Positions 42,121 through 50,394 of a stretch of DNA of 64,000 nucleotides are shown one piece after another. This DNA comes from Candidatus Latescibacterota bacterium (lineage in GTDB: Bacteria > Latescibacterota > MWCZ01). The position numbers and the translations under genes were made by a program. The stretch spans positions 74,474 through 138,473 of the forward strand of contig JAKJDF010000007.1 of assembly GCA_022706085.1 (NCBI GenBank). Reading direction: 5' to 3'. The notes beneath the pieces were generated by a model. The model searched no databases. It was not told where the DNA came from and saw only the letters and a list, made by a program, of their open reading frames with translations. How positions within the stretch are numbered: the stretch's first letter is position 1; each line of letters starts with the position of its first letter.

Positions 42121-43533
42121 ATGTATTTTTACTGGTTTATTATCATGATTTTCACGTTGTTCCAGGCTTCGGCATGGGTGAATATGCCGTCCTTGCCGAG
42201 AATGGAAGACGCCTCCCTTGCAACCACGGTGCGTGAGGACCTTCCGGAGATACAGAAACGGGATACGTTGCGCGTCATCACCCAGCATTCCGCATCAAGC
42301 TACTTCCTGTTCCGCGGTGATGAGCGGGGCCTCGAATACGAACTGGCGCGCCAGTTTGCCGACATGCTGGACGTCCATCTTCAGATGGTGATCCCCCCGA
42401 CGCCGGAAGACATGATTCCCTGGCTCATGGAAGGGAAAGGCGACATCATCGCGCCGGGTCTGTTGACTGCTGTTCCGAACCACCCCGTGGCGCTCCGTTG
42501 CCTGCCGTACGATAGCTCGTACTTCGTGGTCGTCACCCGTGGCGGCGCTGCGATTACTTCCCTTGACGAGCTTGCGGGACGCACCGTGCACGCGATTCCA
42601 AGTGGTCCGGGATATTACGCGCTGATAGACCTGAACACGCAGCTTGGTGGCGCAATTACGATTGCACCGGCGCCGTCCGGGTGGGATTACGAGATGCTCC
42701 TTGCGGCGCTTTCAAAGGGCGAAGCGGAAGCCATCATCGCACCGTGGCCGCTGGCGAAGATCGAGCGGAGCTACCGCCAGAACATCACCATCGGTCCCCG
42801 GATAGGCCAGAACGAGCCTGTCGGCTGGTATGTCCGCCCGAACGCGAACCAACTCCGCGATGCGGTGGACGTTTTCATGAGCAGAGTCCAGTCCTCCGGA
42901 ATCACCGCCAGCCTCCGCGCGAAGTATTTCGACAAAGGTGAGCGCGCCGCCCGATACCGTGCTGCGAGCGCCCGATTCCTTCGCGAAGGGCAGATATCCC
43001 CGTATGACCGTACGATGAAACTCGCGGCGGAAGAGGTTGGGGTGGACTGGCTTCTGGTGGCGGCGGTGGCGTATGAGGAATCGGGGTTTGCCCACGACAT
43101 GGAGAGCCCGATGGGTGCTGTCGGGCTGATGCAGATCATGCCGGAGACCGCGGCATCGCTCGGGGTGGCTGACGTTCTTGATCCGGTGCAGAACATCCAC
43201 GCCGGCACGAGGTACCTCCGGGACCAGATCGCGCAGTTCGGGTCGCTGGAGAAACGGGACGCAATCGCGTTCGGTCTTGCGGCCTATAACGTCGGACTGG
43301 GGCATGTGGAAGACGCTCGCAAGCTGGCGGCGGAAATCGGCCGTGACCCGAACCGCTGGCGGGGGAACGTAGAAACGGCGATGGAGCTTCTGGCGCACCA
43401 GCGCTTCTACCGGCGTGCGTCCTCGGGGTATTTCCGCGGCTCAGAAACCGCGCGGTACGTGAATGCGGTGCTCGCCCGGTGGGAAATGTATGAGCGCATG
43501 ATGAGGCGAGCAGGCAGCCAACCCGCGGCCTGA
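42121..43533 (+). CDS. mltF: MltF-like lytic transglycosylase with solute-binding domain
   Basis: 470 residues. The N-terminal hydrophobic segment (MYFYWFIIMIFTLFQASAW) is a signal or anchor. Residues 50-290 resemble a bacterial extracellular solute-binding domain (type 3), and residues 300-460 hold the SLT fold, with AVAYEESGF placing the catalytic Glu at 320 and the GLMQIMP motif downstream. It would cleave peptidoglycan with 1,6-anhydro product formation in the periplasm, perhaps under allosteric control of the binding domain. AAAGGA precedes the ATG by 11 bases. A sigma-54 promoter lies upstream, which is unusual for this family. Confidence 0.85.
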   Translation: MYFYWFIIMIFTLFQASAWVNMPSLPRMEDASLATTVREDLPEIQKRDTLRVITQHSASSYFLFRGDERGLEYELARQFADMLDVHLQMVIPPTPEDMIPWLMEGKGDIIAPGLLTAVPNHPVALRCLPYDSSYFVVVTRGGAAITSLDELAGRTVHAIPSGPGYYALIDLNTQLGGAITIAPAPSGWDYEMLLAALSKGEAEAIIAPWPLAKIERSYRQNITIGPRIGQNEPVGWYVRPNANQLRDAVDVFMSRVQSSGITASLRAKYFDKGERAARYRAASARFLREGQISPYDRTMKLAAEEVGVDWLLVAAVAYEESGFAHDMESPMGAVGLMQIMPETAASLGVADVLDPVQNIHAGTRYLRDQIAQFGSLEKRDAIAFGLAAYNVGLGHVEDARKLAAEIGRDPNRWRGNVETAMELLAHQRFYRRASSGYFRGSETARYVNAVLARWEMYERMMRRAGSQPAA

Positions 43534-43560
43534 CGATCGGGTGATAGATCGACAACGTGA

Positions 43561-43593
43561 GAGAGCGGGGCCTGAGCCCCGCTCTCTTTGTTT
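43561..43593. terminator. Strong hairpin with T tract after mltF
   Basis: GAGAGCGGGGC pairs with GCCCCGCTCTC around a CTGA loop and is followed by TTTGTTT on the plus strand. It terminates the transglycosylase transcript, and an AC-rich flank allows little termination on the other strand. Confidence 0.85.
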
Positions 43594-43634
43594 CCGCCGA
43601 TGGCGATCACCGGGAGTACGGTTGTGCGGGCGGC

Positions 43635-43656
43635 GTTTCGACAGGCTCAACGACCG
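43635..43656. repeat. Partial family C repeat
   Basis: GTTTCGACAGGCTCAACGAC followed by CG resembles the core of the copies at 30322 and 31870. It lies between the terminator and the stop of the convergent unknown gene. Confidence 0.5.
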
Positions 43657-43670
43657 ACCGCCCGGACCTG

Positions 43671-44240
43671 TTACTCGTTTTTCTCCTCGTCCTCTTCCAC
43701 TTCACCGTCTTCGTTTCTGTCCTGCTTCCCCGCGCGCGCAGCGAACACAGCCCGGAGCATGTCGGCGACCTTCTGACCGCGTTCCCCGCCGATCAGCTTC
43801 GCCACCGCATCGGGATCTACGGGCGACTTGTCGGGCGCGATCTGAAATTCCGCCCCGGAGAAATCCACCGTGACGCGGTTGTCGCTGGTGTTGTAGTTCC
43901 TCATGTCGTTGCCGGTTTCCTCGCCGCTACTGGCGGGCAAGCCCACCTGCCCTTCGAGATAGGCGATCAACTGGCTGAGGGAGAAAAGGACGGCCATCAC
44001 CTGTTCTTTGTCCGCCGTTGCGCCGTTGCCCGGGGGCTCGACGGCGAGCGTTTCAAGGTATGCCCCGTCGTCGGTGAGCGAGATGACGGAGTTGAGCAGG
44101 CCGGTGAAATTGCGGACAGCCATTTTCCCAACCCCTTCGAACGTTTCCGCTGCGATGACGGCTTTCAGTTCCTGCCTCAGTGCCCGCGCAGGGGGAATCA
44201 TGCGGATGAGTGCCCTGAGGTTATCGTTTTCAGACGCCAT
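43671..44240 (-). CDS. Uncharacterised protein co-encoded with a sigma factor
   Basis: 189 residues. I do not recognise the family. The N-terminal half is helical, the middle includes ASSGEETGNDMRNYNTSD and VDFSGAEFQI, and the C-terminus is a strongly acidic tail (DRNEDGEVEEDEEKNE). There is no membrane segment. AAAGGAG precedes the ATG. It overlaps the sigma factor stop by 11 bases, so the two are translationally coupled; an accessory or anti-sigma role is possible from context only. Confidence 0.65.
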   Translation of the reverse strand: MASENDNLRALIRMIPPARALRQELKAVIAAETFEGVGKMAVRNFTGLLNSVISLTDDGAYLETLAVEPPGNGATADKEQVMAVLFSLSQLIAYLEGQVGLPASSGEETGNDMRNYNTSDNRVTVDFSGAEFQIAPDKSPVDPDAVAKLIGGERGQKVADMLRAVFAARAGKQDRNEDGEVEEDEEKNE

Positions 44241-44841
44241 TGGTGATCTCCTTTCCAATCCCCAGTTCACTGAGGACGCGGGGGTTGATGCGTTTGATGA
44301 CGTTCCTTCGCGCGTTGAAAATGCGTGATTTGACCGTTCCGATGTCGCTGTGCATTGATTCCGCGATTTGCGCGTAGGTAAGGTCGCCTTCCGCGAAGAG
44401 GATGAGCGCTTCCCGCTGCAGTTCAGGCAACTCATTCAGAGCCCGCGCCACTTCACGCGCCAGCTCCAGCGCGCAGGCCGTTTCGTCGGCGAGCCGGTTT
44501 TGATCGCGGACCAGCCGCGTGTCACGTTGCTCGTCTTCCCGGCCGCGCCGCCGACGCGAAGGAGGGTTGAACCTGCCCTCCCGCCGCAGATCTTCATAGC
44601 AGAAGTTCCGGACGACGCGGAACGCGTACGGCAGCAGACTCTCGACGGACGCGATGTTGGCGATGTTGATGTAGAGCGCCGTCATGGTCTTCTGGACGAT
44701 GTCATCCACCCACGGCAGGCCGATCAGACGCGAGGCGAACCACCGCACGCAGGGCTCCACCTCCCCGTGGAGGCGGGCAAACGCGCGGTGAGAACCAGAC
44801 TGCGCCTCCGCGAATGTCTCCGGGGTTACCTTACACCGCAC
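44230..44841 (-). CDS. ECF-type RNA polymerase sigma factor
   Basis: 203 residues. Region 2 (VDDIVQKTMTALYINIANI, then YAFRVVRNFCYEDLRRE) and region 4 (ELPELQREALILFAEGDLTYAQIAESMHSDIGTVKSRIFNARRNVIKRI) are clear; there is no region 1 or 3, as in ECF sigma factors. The linker between them is long and Arg-rich. It starts with GTG. It is followed by an overlapping unknown gene and is convergent with the transglycosylase; no membrane anti-sigma factor is seen. The signal it senses is unknown. Confidence 0.85.
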   Translation of the reverse strand: MRCKVTPETFAEAQSGSHRAFARLHGEVEPCVRWFASRLIGLPWVDDIVQKTMTALYINIANIASVESLLPYAFRVVRNFCYEDLRREGRFNPPSRRRRGREDEQRDTRLVRDQNRLADETACALELAREVARALNELPELQREALILFAEGDLTYAQIAESMHSDIGTVKSRIFNARRNVIKRINPRVLSELGIGKEITNGV

Positions 44842-44920
44842 GTCACCTCTCCCTTCCTCCGAGTAAGATGGAGAACGGGGGTGATTTGTTCATCGGGGTG
44901 GCGTGACCGGCGGGTTACTT

Positions 44921-44970
44921 CTGGATTCCCGCCTGCGCTTTGCGCTCTGCCGGGCACGCGGGAACGACGG
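44921..44970. repeat. Palindromic repeat, family A (long loop)
   Basis: CTGGATTCCCGCCTGCGC on the left and GCACGCGGGAACGAC on the right, with an enlarged loop, like the copy at 18645-18693. Confidence 0.65.
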
Positions 44971-44990
44971 GGTGGTGGGGCGAGTGACAA

Positions 44991-45017
44991 GAGATTCTTC
45001 GCTGCGCTCAGAATGAC
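44991..45017. repeat. Short repeat, family D
   Basis: GAGATTCTTCGCTGCGCTCA followed by GAATGAC is nearly the copy at 18441-18463. The gap 44842-45182 otherwise holds no gene. Confidence 0.6.
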
Positions 45018-45127
45018 GTGCGGAGGGCTCTTTTCCGGTGTCTCAAGGTTGCATGACGTGCTTCGTCCACGTCCGTTTCCAACGCGTGGGACACACGGGA
45101 GCGGAGAGTAATCGCTGGATGGAGCAG

Positions 45128-45158
45128 AAAAAAAGGGACAGGCCTCGTGGCCTGTCCC
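45128..45158 (-). terminator. Terminator of the ThuA gene
   Basis: On the minus strand a 10-base stem (GGGACAGGCC with GGCCTGTCCC, four-base loop) is followed by a T7 tract, 24 bases past the ThuA stop. Confidence 0.85.
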
Positions 45159-45182
45159 GCTGACCTCGGTCAAAGGTGGTGA

Positions 45183-45806
45183 TTACGCCGTGGTGGCGGC
45201 CCATTTCACGCCGCGAACGAGCGTGAGCCTGAAGTACATGTTTTTGCACGCGTTGGCGTCATGGCCGAGGGCGTTGTAGCAGATTCTGCCCTTACCGAAC
45301 GACTTCGTCCAGATTACCGGATACGCCTTGCCCTTGTACAGGCCGGTAGCCAGCACATTTACACGGGGATCGTAGTCGGTGATATACTGCTCGTCCGTCA
45401 CGACGAATTCATCAAGCCCCTCGGTGATCGGGTGCTTGTCGTCGAGAACGCTCACCTGATAGCTGCGGTAGCGCGGGTGGGTCACGAAGTACCCACCGAT
45501 GAAATCGCGGAACTCGGGTGAATCGCGGAAGGAATCGGCCGCCGAGTGGATCCCGACGAACCCTTTGCCGCTTTTTACGAAATTGAACAGCCCATCCCGC
45601 TGCGCGTCGGTAATGCTCCCGACGGTGTAGTGGAATACCACGACATCGTATGCGCTGAGGTCGGTGGTGAACACGTTGAGATCCTCGTTCACGCGCGTCA
45701 CTTCAAATTCGCTGTCTTCTTTGAGGGTGGCTTCAACTTCGTCGCCCACACCCTTCCAGTCGTGGATTTCGCCACCCGCGAACTGGAGCACTTTGATTTT
45801 CGCCAT
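45183..45806 (-). CDS. ThuA-like domain protein
   Basis: 207 residues. VLQFAGGEIHDWKGV, VVVFHYTVGS, KGFVGIHSAADSF and GRICYNALGHDANA match the ThuA domain, a flavodoxin/glutamine-amidotransferase-like fold first linked to trehalose use and now found in many sugar-degradation loci. It is cytoplasmic or periplasmic without a signal peptide. The ATG follows AAAGGA. It is a single gene with its own terminator. Its reaction in this organism is unknown. Confidence 0.85.
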   Translation of the reverse strand: MAKIKVLQFAGGEIHDWKGVGDEVEATLKEDSEFEVTRVNEDLNVFTTDLSAYDVVVFHYTVGSITDAQRDGLFNFVKSGKGFVGIHSAADSFRDSPEFRDFIGGYFVTHPRYRSYQVSVLDDKHPITEGLDEFVVTDEQYITDYDPRVNVLATGLYKGKAYPVIWTKSFGKGRICYNALGHDANACKNMYFRLTLVRGVKWAATTA

Positions 45807-45877
45807 GGTCTTTTCCTTTCTTGATGCGTTCGGGCGTGAAGACTCCCTACGAGAGTCAGCATTTCACGGAAGGCACT

Positions 45878-47242
45878 TCAGCTTTCTTCCGGGCGGTATC
45901 CATTCGGGTGCGATGTGAATTTCACGTCGTCCAGATTCGTGGTGACTCTGACGCAAACGATACCGAATATGACTGCGAGGGCAAATACCGGCCAGTAGCC
46001 GACCAGTTGAATGGCGCTGCCGGCGGTCATTGGGATGATCATCGAGACAGCAGAGAACGTGTTCATAAACCCCATGTAGGAAGGCCGCATCCCGAGCGGC
46101 GCGACGTCGAGCAGATAGTTCATCCTGCCGACGCCGAGGCCGCTGCCGGCGATGCGTGACATTACCAGCGAAAGGGCAACAAGAACGATTCTGATGTCAA
46201 CGCCGAAAAGTGCGAACCGGGGCAGCAGGACAGCGCCGAGCGCGAGCGCGGGGGAAAAAGCGGATAGCTTGCTCCCAAGAACGAGAACCGCGCGGTTGCC
46301 TTTTCGCGATCCGAGTTGACCCCAGTACACGTTGATGAGGAGGTCCGCGATTGCGGCGACCACCATCAGCATGCCGATGATGCTGTCGTCCACGCGGATA
46401 TCTTTGATGAGGAACGGCACCAGGAACGGGGTATTCATGACGGCGAGGGAGAAGGTAATCTGCCCCCAGAACAGGCGTCGGTAGTTGTGGTCCTCGCGCA
46501 TGATCTGCGGCCCAAGTTTCAGATACTCTCGGAATGGCCGGCGCTTTTTGATCGCATGCGTTTCGGCAGGTTCCACCACCAGGTTGAAACAGAGGATCCC
46601 GATGGCTATGAGGACCGTCATGAGCGAGAGGAGGAAGAGGTAATTCAGCGGGTAGTGCAGTCCGGACCGGGGGCTCAGTGCCCATGTGATAACGCCGCCG
46701 GCGAGCAGGGCGATGATACCGGCACCGGTCTGCCTCCAGGCAAAAAGAACAGGCCGTTTGTAGCTGTATACGGTCTTGCTCAGGATATCGTACCAGGCAA
46801 CGGCGCTGAACCCACCCGCGGACCAGAAGGCAAACAGAAGGCCGATCATGGCGTAAACGAACCACCCCGGCAGGTCATGGCGGAACACCCAGATGAGCAG
46901 GCCAAGGGTGGTGAGGCTGGCAAGGCGCAACACCGTTGAAATGTGATATACGAACAGTTTTTTCGGTTTCGGTTCGATCCAGTTCGCAACGAAAAGCTGT
47001 GGCCAGACATGGCCCAGCATGACCAGTCCGCTTACCAGACCGACAAGAGCCTGAGAGCCGCTGAGGTGGATGATGAATGCCGCGACGACGGTGTTAGGGT
47101 CGAACAGCGTGCTTGGCCCTCCCGTCATAATGCCGTTGATGACGGTGAGCCAGTAGTTGCGCTTCTCGTGTCTGGGGTCGATGATGTCGTCAGGGGAAGT
47201 TCGGCTGGCGGCTTCAAGGGTGGAAGAGCCGGGCTCTTCCAT
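45878..47242 (-). CDS. MFS transporter
   Basis: 454 residues with about twelve hydrophobic segments and an extended cytoplasmic loop near residue 230. The N-terminal WLTVINGIMTGGPSTLFDP and the mid-protein AVLVLGSKLSAFSPAL are MFS-like; the LGVGRMNYLLDVAPLGMR loop is typical of the second half. It could import a sugar or export a small molecule; the substrate is unknown. The ATG at 47242 has no strong ribosome site. It is downstream of the FAD gene, 322 bases away. Confidence 0.75.
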   Translation of the reverse strand: MEEPGSSTLEAASRTSPDDIIDPRHEKRNYWLTVINGIMTGGPSTLFDPNTVVAAFIIHLSGSQALVGLVSGLVMLGHVWPQLFVANWIEPKPKKLFVYHISTVLRLASLTTLGLLIWVFRHDLPGWFVYAMIGLLFAFWSAGGFSAVAWYDILSKTVYSYKRPVLFAWRQTGAGIIALLAGGVITWALSPRSGLHYPLNYLFLLSLMTVLIAIGILCFNLVVEPAETHAIKKRRPFREYLKLGPQIMREDHNYRRLFWGQITFSLAVMNTPFLVPFLIKDIRVDDSIIGMLMVVAAIADLLINVYWGQLGSRKGNRAVLVLGSKLSAFSPALALGAVLLPRFALFGVDIRIVLVALSLVMSRIAGSGLGVGRMNYLLDVAPLGMRPSYMGFMNTFSAVSMIIPMTAGSAIQLVGYWPVFALAVIFGIVCVRVTTNLDDVKFTSHPNGYRPEES

Positions 47243-47564
47243 GGATGCTGCGCTCAAGGACGAATGTGCTCCGTATGTAAACCCCACGACCTCTCGCGGG
47301 AAACATGATCGGCAGGCGCGGCCGCACTTGCATCCGGGCCTCGCGCCCGGAACCGCGGACACACGCCGGAATACCGGATTTCGGATTGCGGTACTGCTGC
47401 TCTCTCAAATATACCGAAATCACGGGTCCTGGCCCCAGGGGAATGCACGAAACGTGATCCATGCGCAGTTGGGATCGCGCGCGGCGGGGCGGCCTACTCT
47501 CCTCCTTTCCCGAACTCACACGCAATGTCCCGCGGACGCGGCCAACGCATCGAAGCCGCGATAG
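47243..47564. other. Intergenic region with no credible gene
   Basis: A 322-base gap between the FAD oxidoreductase stop and the MFS start. Only short unsupported open frames are present. No repeat or hairpin was recognised. Confidence 0.45.
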
Positions 47565-48926
47565 TCAGAACAGCACGTCCTCGACGGTGCGTTCGCCGTC
47601 ACGGATAACCTGATGGGAGTTGTAGTACTGGAATCGCGCGTTGCGGCCCGCCAGAAGGAGGTTCTGGATCGGCGCGAGTTCTGAGTAGTACCTCTGAAGG
47701 CGAGTTTCGTAATCAAGGGGATACACCGGGTAACAATCGGGTTGCACATCGTGGAAAATGTCGGTTACCGCGCCGTGCGGAAACAGCCCCAGAGCCGCAC
47801 ACGTGTCGATCATGGCACCATACTTCTCGCCCGCTTTTGCGAGATCGTCCCGATTCGTGGTTCCGACTTCGGCGACCACCGCGCTTCTGCCGCCGGGTGT
47901 AAGGCCTTCGCAAATGGTTTCTGGAAAATAGGCGCGGTAGAACGCGTATTCAGGGTCCACCGGCCTGACTTCGGTTCCACGGCGGCGGTACCGGCGATCG
48001 GTGCTGATGAAATAGATAACCGAATGCAATGTCGGCATATCAAGAGTTGAGGTTCCGAGCATGCGCGCGAGCAGATTGGGAGACGCCGTCCAGATGAGGC
48101 GCCGTACCGGGATTTCCTCTCCGTCCACCACCACGCCGGTGATACGGGTTTCCGTCCGGCGGATCTGCGAAATCTGGCTGTTCAGGCGGATGACTCCGCC
48201 GTTGTGAACGAACTGTTCCGCGATGCGTCTGGGAATTTCCCCGAACCCGGCCCTAGGGTACCACAGCGCCAGTTTCCTGAAAACGTACGGGAGTTCTTTC
48301 GTCAGCCGTGCGAGTTTCCGGAGGGCCCCCATCGCATGCCCGGGCCGCGGGGCAGGTGGTGCGAACCGCGTGACCACCCCGCGGGTATGGGTGGCCATCG
48401 CCCACCAGTCGCTGTGAACGACATCGCTGATATCCCACCCCCCGAACTTCTTCGTCAGGTACGGACGGAAGAAGAAGTCGTACAGCCCGTGCCCGAACTG
48501 GCGGCTCATATTTGATCGGAAGGAGTCCGGCGGGCCGTAATCCACCCCGGGGCGCGGGCCCAAAGCGCGCGTCCGCAGGAAATCCATCTGCACGCCGAGT
48601 GGCACTTTCAGCATGGAGGAAGGCGTGAACGGGTACCTGATCCATCGGCCCCCGAGCACCATGTGGATCTCAGGGCCGAACGCAACCAGTTCGTCCGGCG
48701 CGAAGAGCTCGTCAAGCAGGGACGTTTTCTCGATGATGAAATGCGGGCCAAAATCAAAGATGAACCCATTCCGGTGATGCGACCGTGCCATGCCACCCAC
48801 GTACGGAGCTTTTTCGACCAGGACGACGTCCTCACCACGCTGACGCCAGCGGTACGCCGCGGTCAGCCCCGCGAGACCTGCTCCTGCGACCAGCGTAACG
48901 CCTGATGTGCCATTCCGCTCATTCAT
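47565..48926 (-). CDS. FAD-dependent amine oxidase/UGM-like oxidoreductase
   Basis: 453 residues. The N-terminal LVAGAGLAGLTAAYRWRQRGEDVVLVEKAPYVGG is the Rossmann FAD site with GxGxxG, and YNSHQVIRDGERTV near the C-terminus is the FAD-ribityl region. The layout resembles protoporphyrinogen oxidase-like and UDP-galactopyranose mutase-like proteins, often involved in sugar or isoprenoid oxidation. The ATG at 48926 is preferred over the upstream GTG. It is 24 bases after the ccmB gene, in one operon with ccmA and an alpha/beta hydrolase. Substrate unknown. Confidence 0.75.
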   Translation of the reverse strand: MNERNGTSGVTLVAGAGLAGLTAAYRWRQRGEDVVLVEKAPYVGGMARSHHRNGFIFDFGPHFIIEKTSLLDELFAPDELVAFGPEIHMVLGGRWIRYPFTPSSMLKVPLGVQMDFLRTRALGPRPGVDYGPPDSFRSNMSRQFGHGLYDFFFRPYLTKKFGGWDISDVVHSDWWAMATHTRGVVTRFAPPAPRPGHAMGALRKLARLTKELPYVFRKLALWYPRAGFGEIPRRIAEQFVHNGGVIRLNSQISQIRRTETRITGVVVDGEEIPVRRLIWTASPNLLARMLGTSTLDMPTLHSVIYFISTDRRYRRRGTEVRPVDPEYAFYRAYFPETICEGLTPGGRSAVVAEVGTTNRDDLAKAGEKYGAMIDTCAALGLFPHGAVTDIFHDVQPDCYPVYPLDYETRLQRYYSELAPIQNLLLAGRNARFQYYNSHQVIRDGERTVEDVLF

Positions 48927-48950
48927 GCGTGTAACCACCTCGACTGTCGC

Positions 48951-49619
48951 TCACTCCTCGACCGCAAACCCGAACGAGAGGATGGACATTGAGACGAAAA
49001 TGAGATCGAAGGCTGCAAGGATGGCGATCCAGATGGTGGATTCCCCGGGCGGTGCGGCGGAAAACACATTTGCCGTCGCCTTCACCGCGGCGATGAGCAC
49101 CGGAACCTCCACCGGAAACAGGAGGATCGGGAGAAGCCAATCCCGCATGCGCGTGCCTGTGGCCATCGTGGCGAACAGGGTACCTACGCCTACAAACCCC
49201 GTTGCACCCAGCAGGAGCGTGGCGCCGAGCAACAACCATTGACCGGTATCTTCAACCCCGAACAGGACGATCACGAGCGGGGTAAGAATAACCTGGGCGG
49301 CCAGAAGGAACACGAGGTTGCCGGTTGCCTTGGCAAGAAACACCCAGCTTCGGTCCGCCGGGCTCATCAGCAGGGCTTTGAGGCACTGCTCGTCGCGTTC
49401 AAGGGCGAGAGACCGGTTCAGGCCAAGCGTACCGGCGAACGAGGTTGCCACCCAGAGGACGGCAGCCGCCATCGAGGCGGGTGAATCGGAGCGTATACCA
49501 GTCGCAAACGCGAATATCACCACCACAAGCAGCGCGAACACCGTCATGATGGCGACAAGTTCACGCCTTCGAAGTTCGTAGCGAATGTCTTTCCACAGAA
49601 TCGCCCAGAACACCCGCAT
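48951..49619 (-). CDS. ccmB: Heme exporter protein CcmB
   Basis: 222 residues with six hydrophobic segments. FAGTLGLNRSLALERDEQCLKALLMSP matches the conserved cytoplasmic region of CcmB, the membrane part of the CcmAB ABC transporter of c-type cytochrome maturation. The ATG overlaps the ccmA stop by one base (TGATG), indicating coupling. No ccmC, ccmE, ccmF or cytochrome gene is in the window, so the role may differ or be shared with genes elsewhere. Confidence 0.85.
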   Translation of the reverse strand: MRVFWAILWKDIRYELRRRELVAIMTVFALLVVVIFAFATGIRSDSPASMAAAVLWVATSFAGTLGLNRSLALERDEQCLKALLMSPADRSWVFLAKATGNLVFLLAAQVILTPLVIVLFGVEDTGQWLLLGATLLLGATGFVGVGTLFATMATGTRMRDWLLPILLFPVEVPVLIAAVKATANVFSAAPPGESTIWIAILAAFDLIFVSMSILSFGFAVEE

Positions 49620-50383
49620 CAGTTGTCTTCTCCCCGCATGCGGTCGTCGTACTGAGCCGCGAATGATTCCAGTCCATCCGGCGAGACCGGGACATCCTGC
49701 ACCAATCTTCCCCGGTGGAGCACCAGAGCGCGGTCGGCAATCCGCCAGCCTTCGCTGATTGCGTGCGTGACCGTGAGGATTGTCCCGCCCGCTTGGCGGA
49801 ATCGGCCGATTTGATCGCAGAGGAGGTCAGCGGACTTCCGGTCAAGGCCGGTGAACGGTTCATCCATAAGGAGAAGGGCGGGGGTGCCGAGAAAAGCCCG
49901 GACGATTCCGAGCCGTTGCTTCATGCCGCGCGAGAGGGTTCCGGCGTCGTCGTCAGCAACGTGATCCAAATCCATTTCCGCCAGTGCGTCCAGAATTTCG
50001 GCATCGTCGAGATGGATTCCTCTCAGTTTCGCGAAAAATCGGATGTTATCCCGCACGGACATCCTGTCGTATACCCACGGCGCATGGGAGAGCATGCCTG
50101 CACATCCGCGAGCGCGCGGGCCGTCGTCCACGGAATCGAATCCGCACACTCGAATTGTGCCGGACGTGGGCCGGGCGAGGGTGGCTATGAGATTGAGCAG
50201 GGTTGATTTTCCGGCGCCGTTCGCGCCGAAAAGGGCTACGGACGTACCAGCGGCGATGGTGAGATTTATTCCACGAAGAACCGGAGTCGCGCCGTAGTGT
50301 TTCACGAGTTCCCGGATCTCGACCGCCGGTTCCGCGTCTCGCGGCGTGGCTTTCGCCCGGGGAAACTCCTGCGCCCGGCCCAC
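49619..50383 (-). CDS. ccmA: ABC ATPase CcmA
   Basis: 254 residues. Walker A GANGAGKST, signature LSRGMKQR and Walker B LLLMDEPF are intact, and the sequence is typical of the CcmA ATPase. The extra N-terminal 20 residues lack homology. It starts with GTG, after AAGGG, 11 bases past the hydrolase stop. With CcmB it forms an ABC transporter of uncertain cargo; heme export to the periplasm is the textbook role. Cytoplasmic face of the inner membrane. Confidence 0.85.
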   Translation of the reverse strand: MGRAQEFPRAKATPRDAEPAVEIRELVKHYGATPVLRGINLTIAAGTSVALFGANGAGKSTLLNLIATLARPTSGTIRVCGFDSVDDGPRARGCAGMLSHAPWVYDRMSVRDNIRFFAKLRGIHLDDAEILDALAEMDLDHVADDDAGTLSRGMKQRLGIVRAFLGTPALLLMDEPFTGLDRKSADLLCDQIGRFRQAGGTILTVTHAISEGWRIADRALVLHRGRLVQDVPVSPDGLESFAAQYDDRMRGEDN

Positions 50384-50394
50384 CGAAGGAACCC

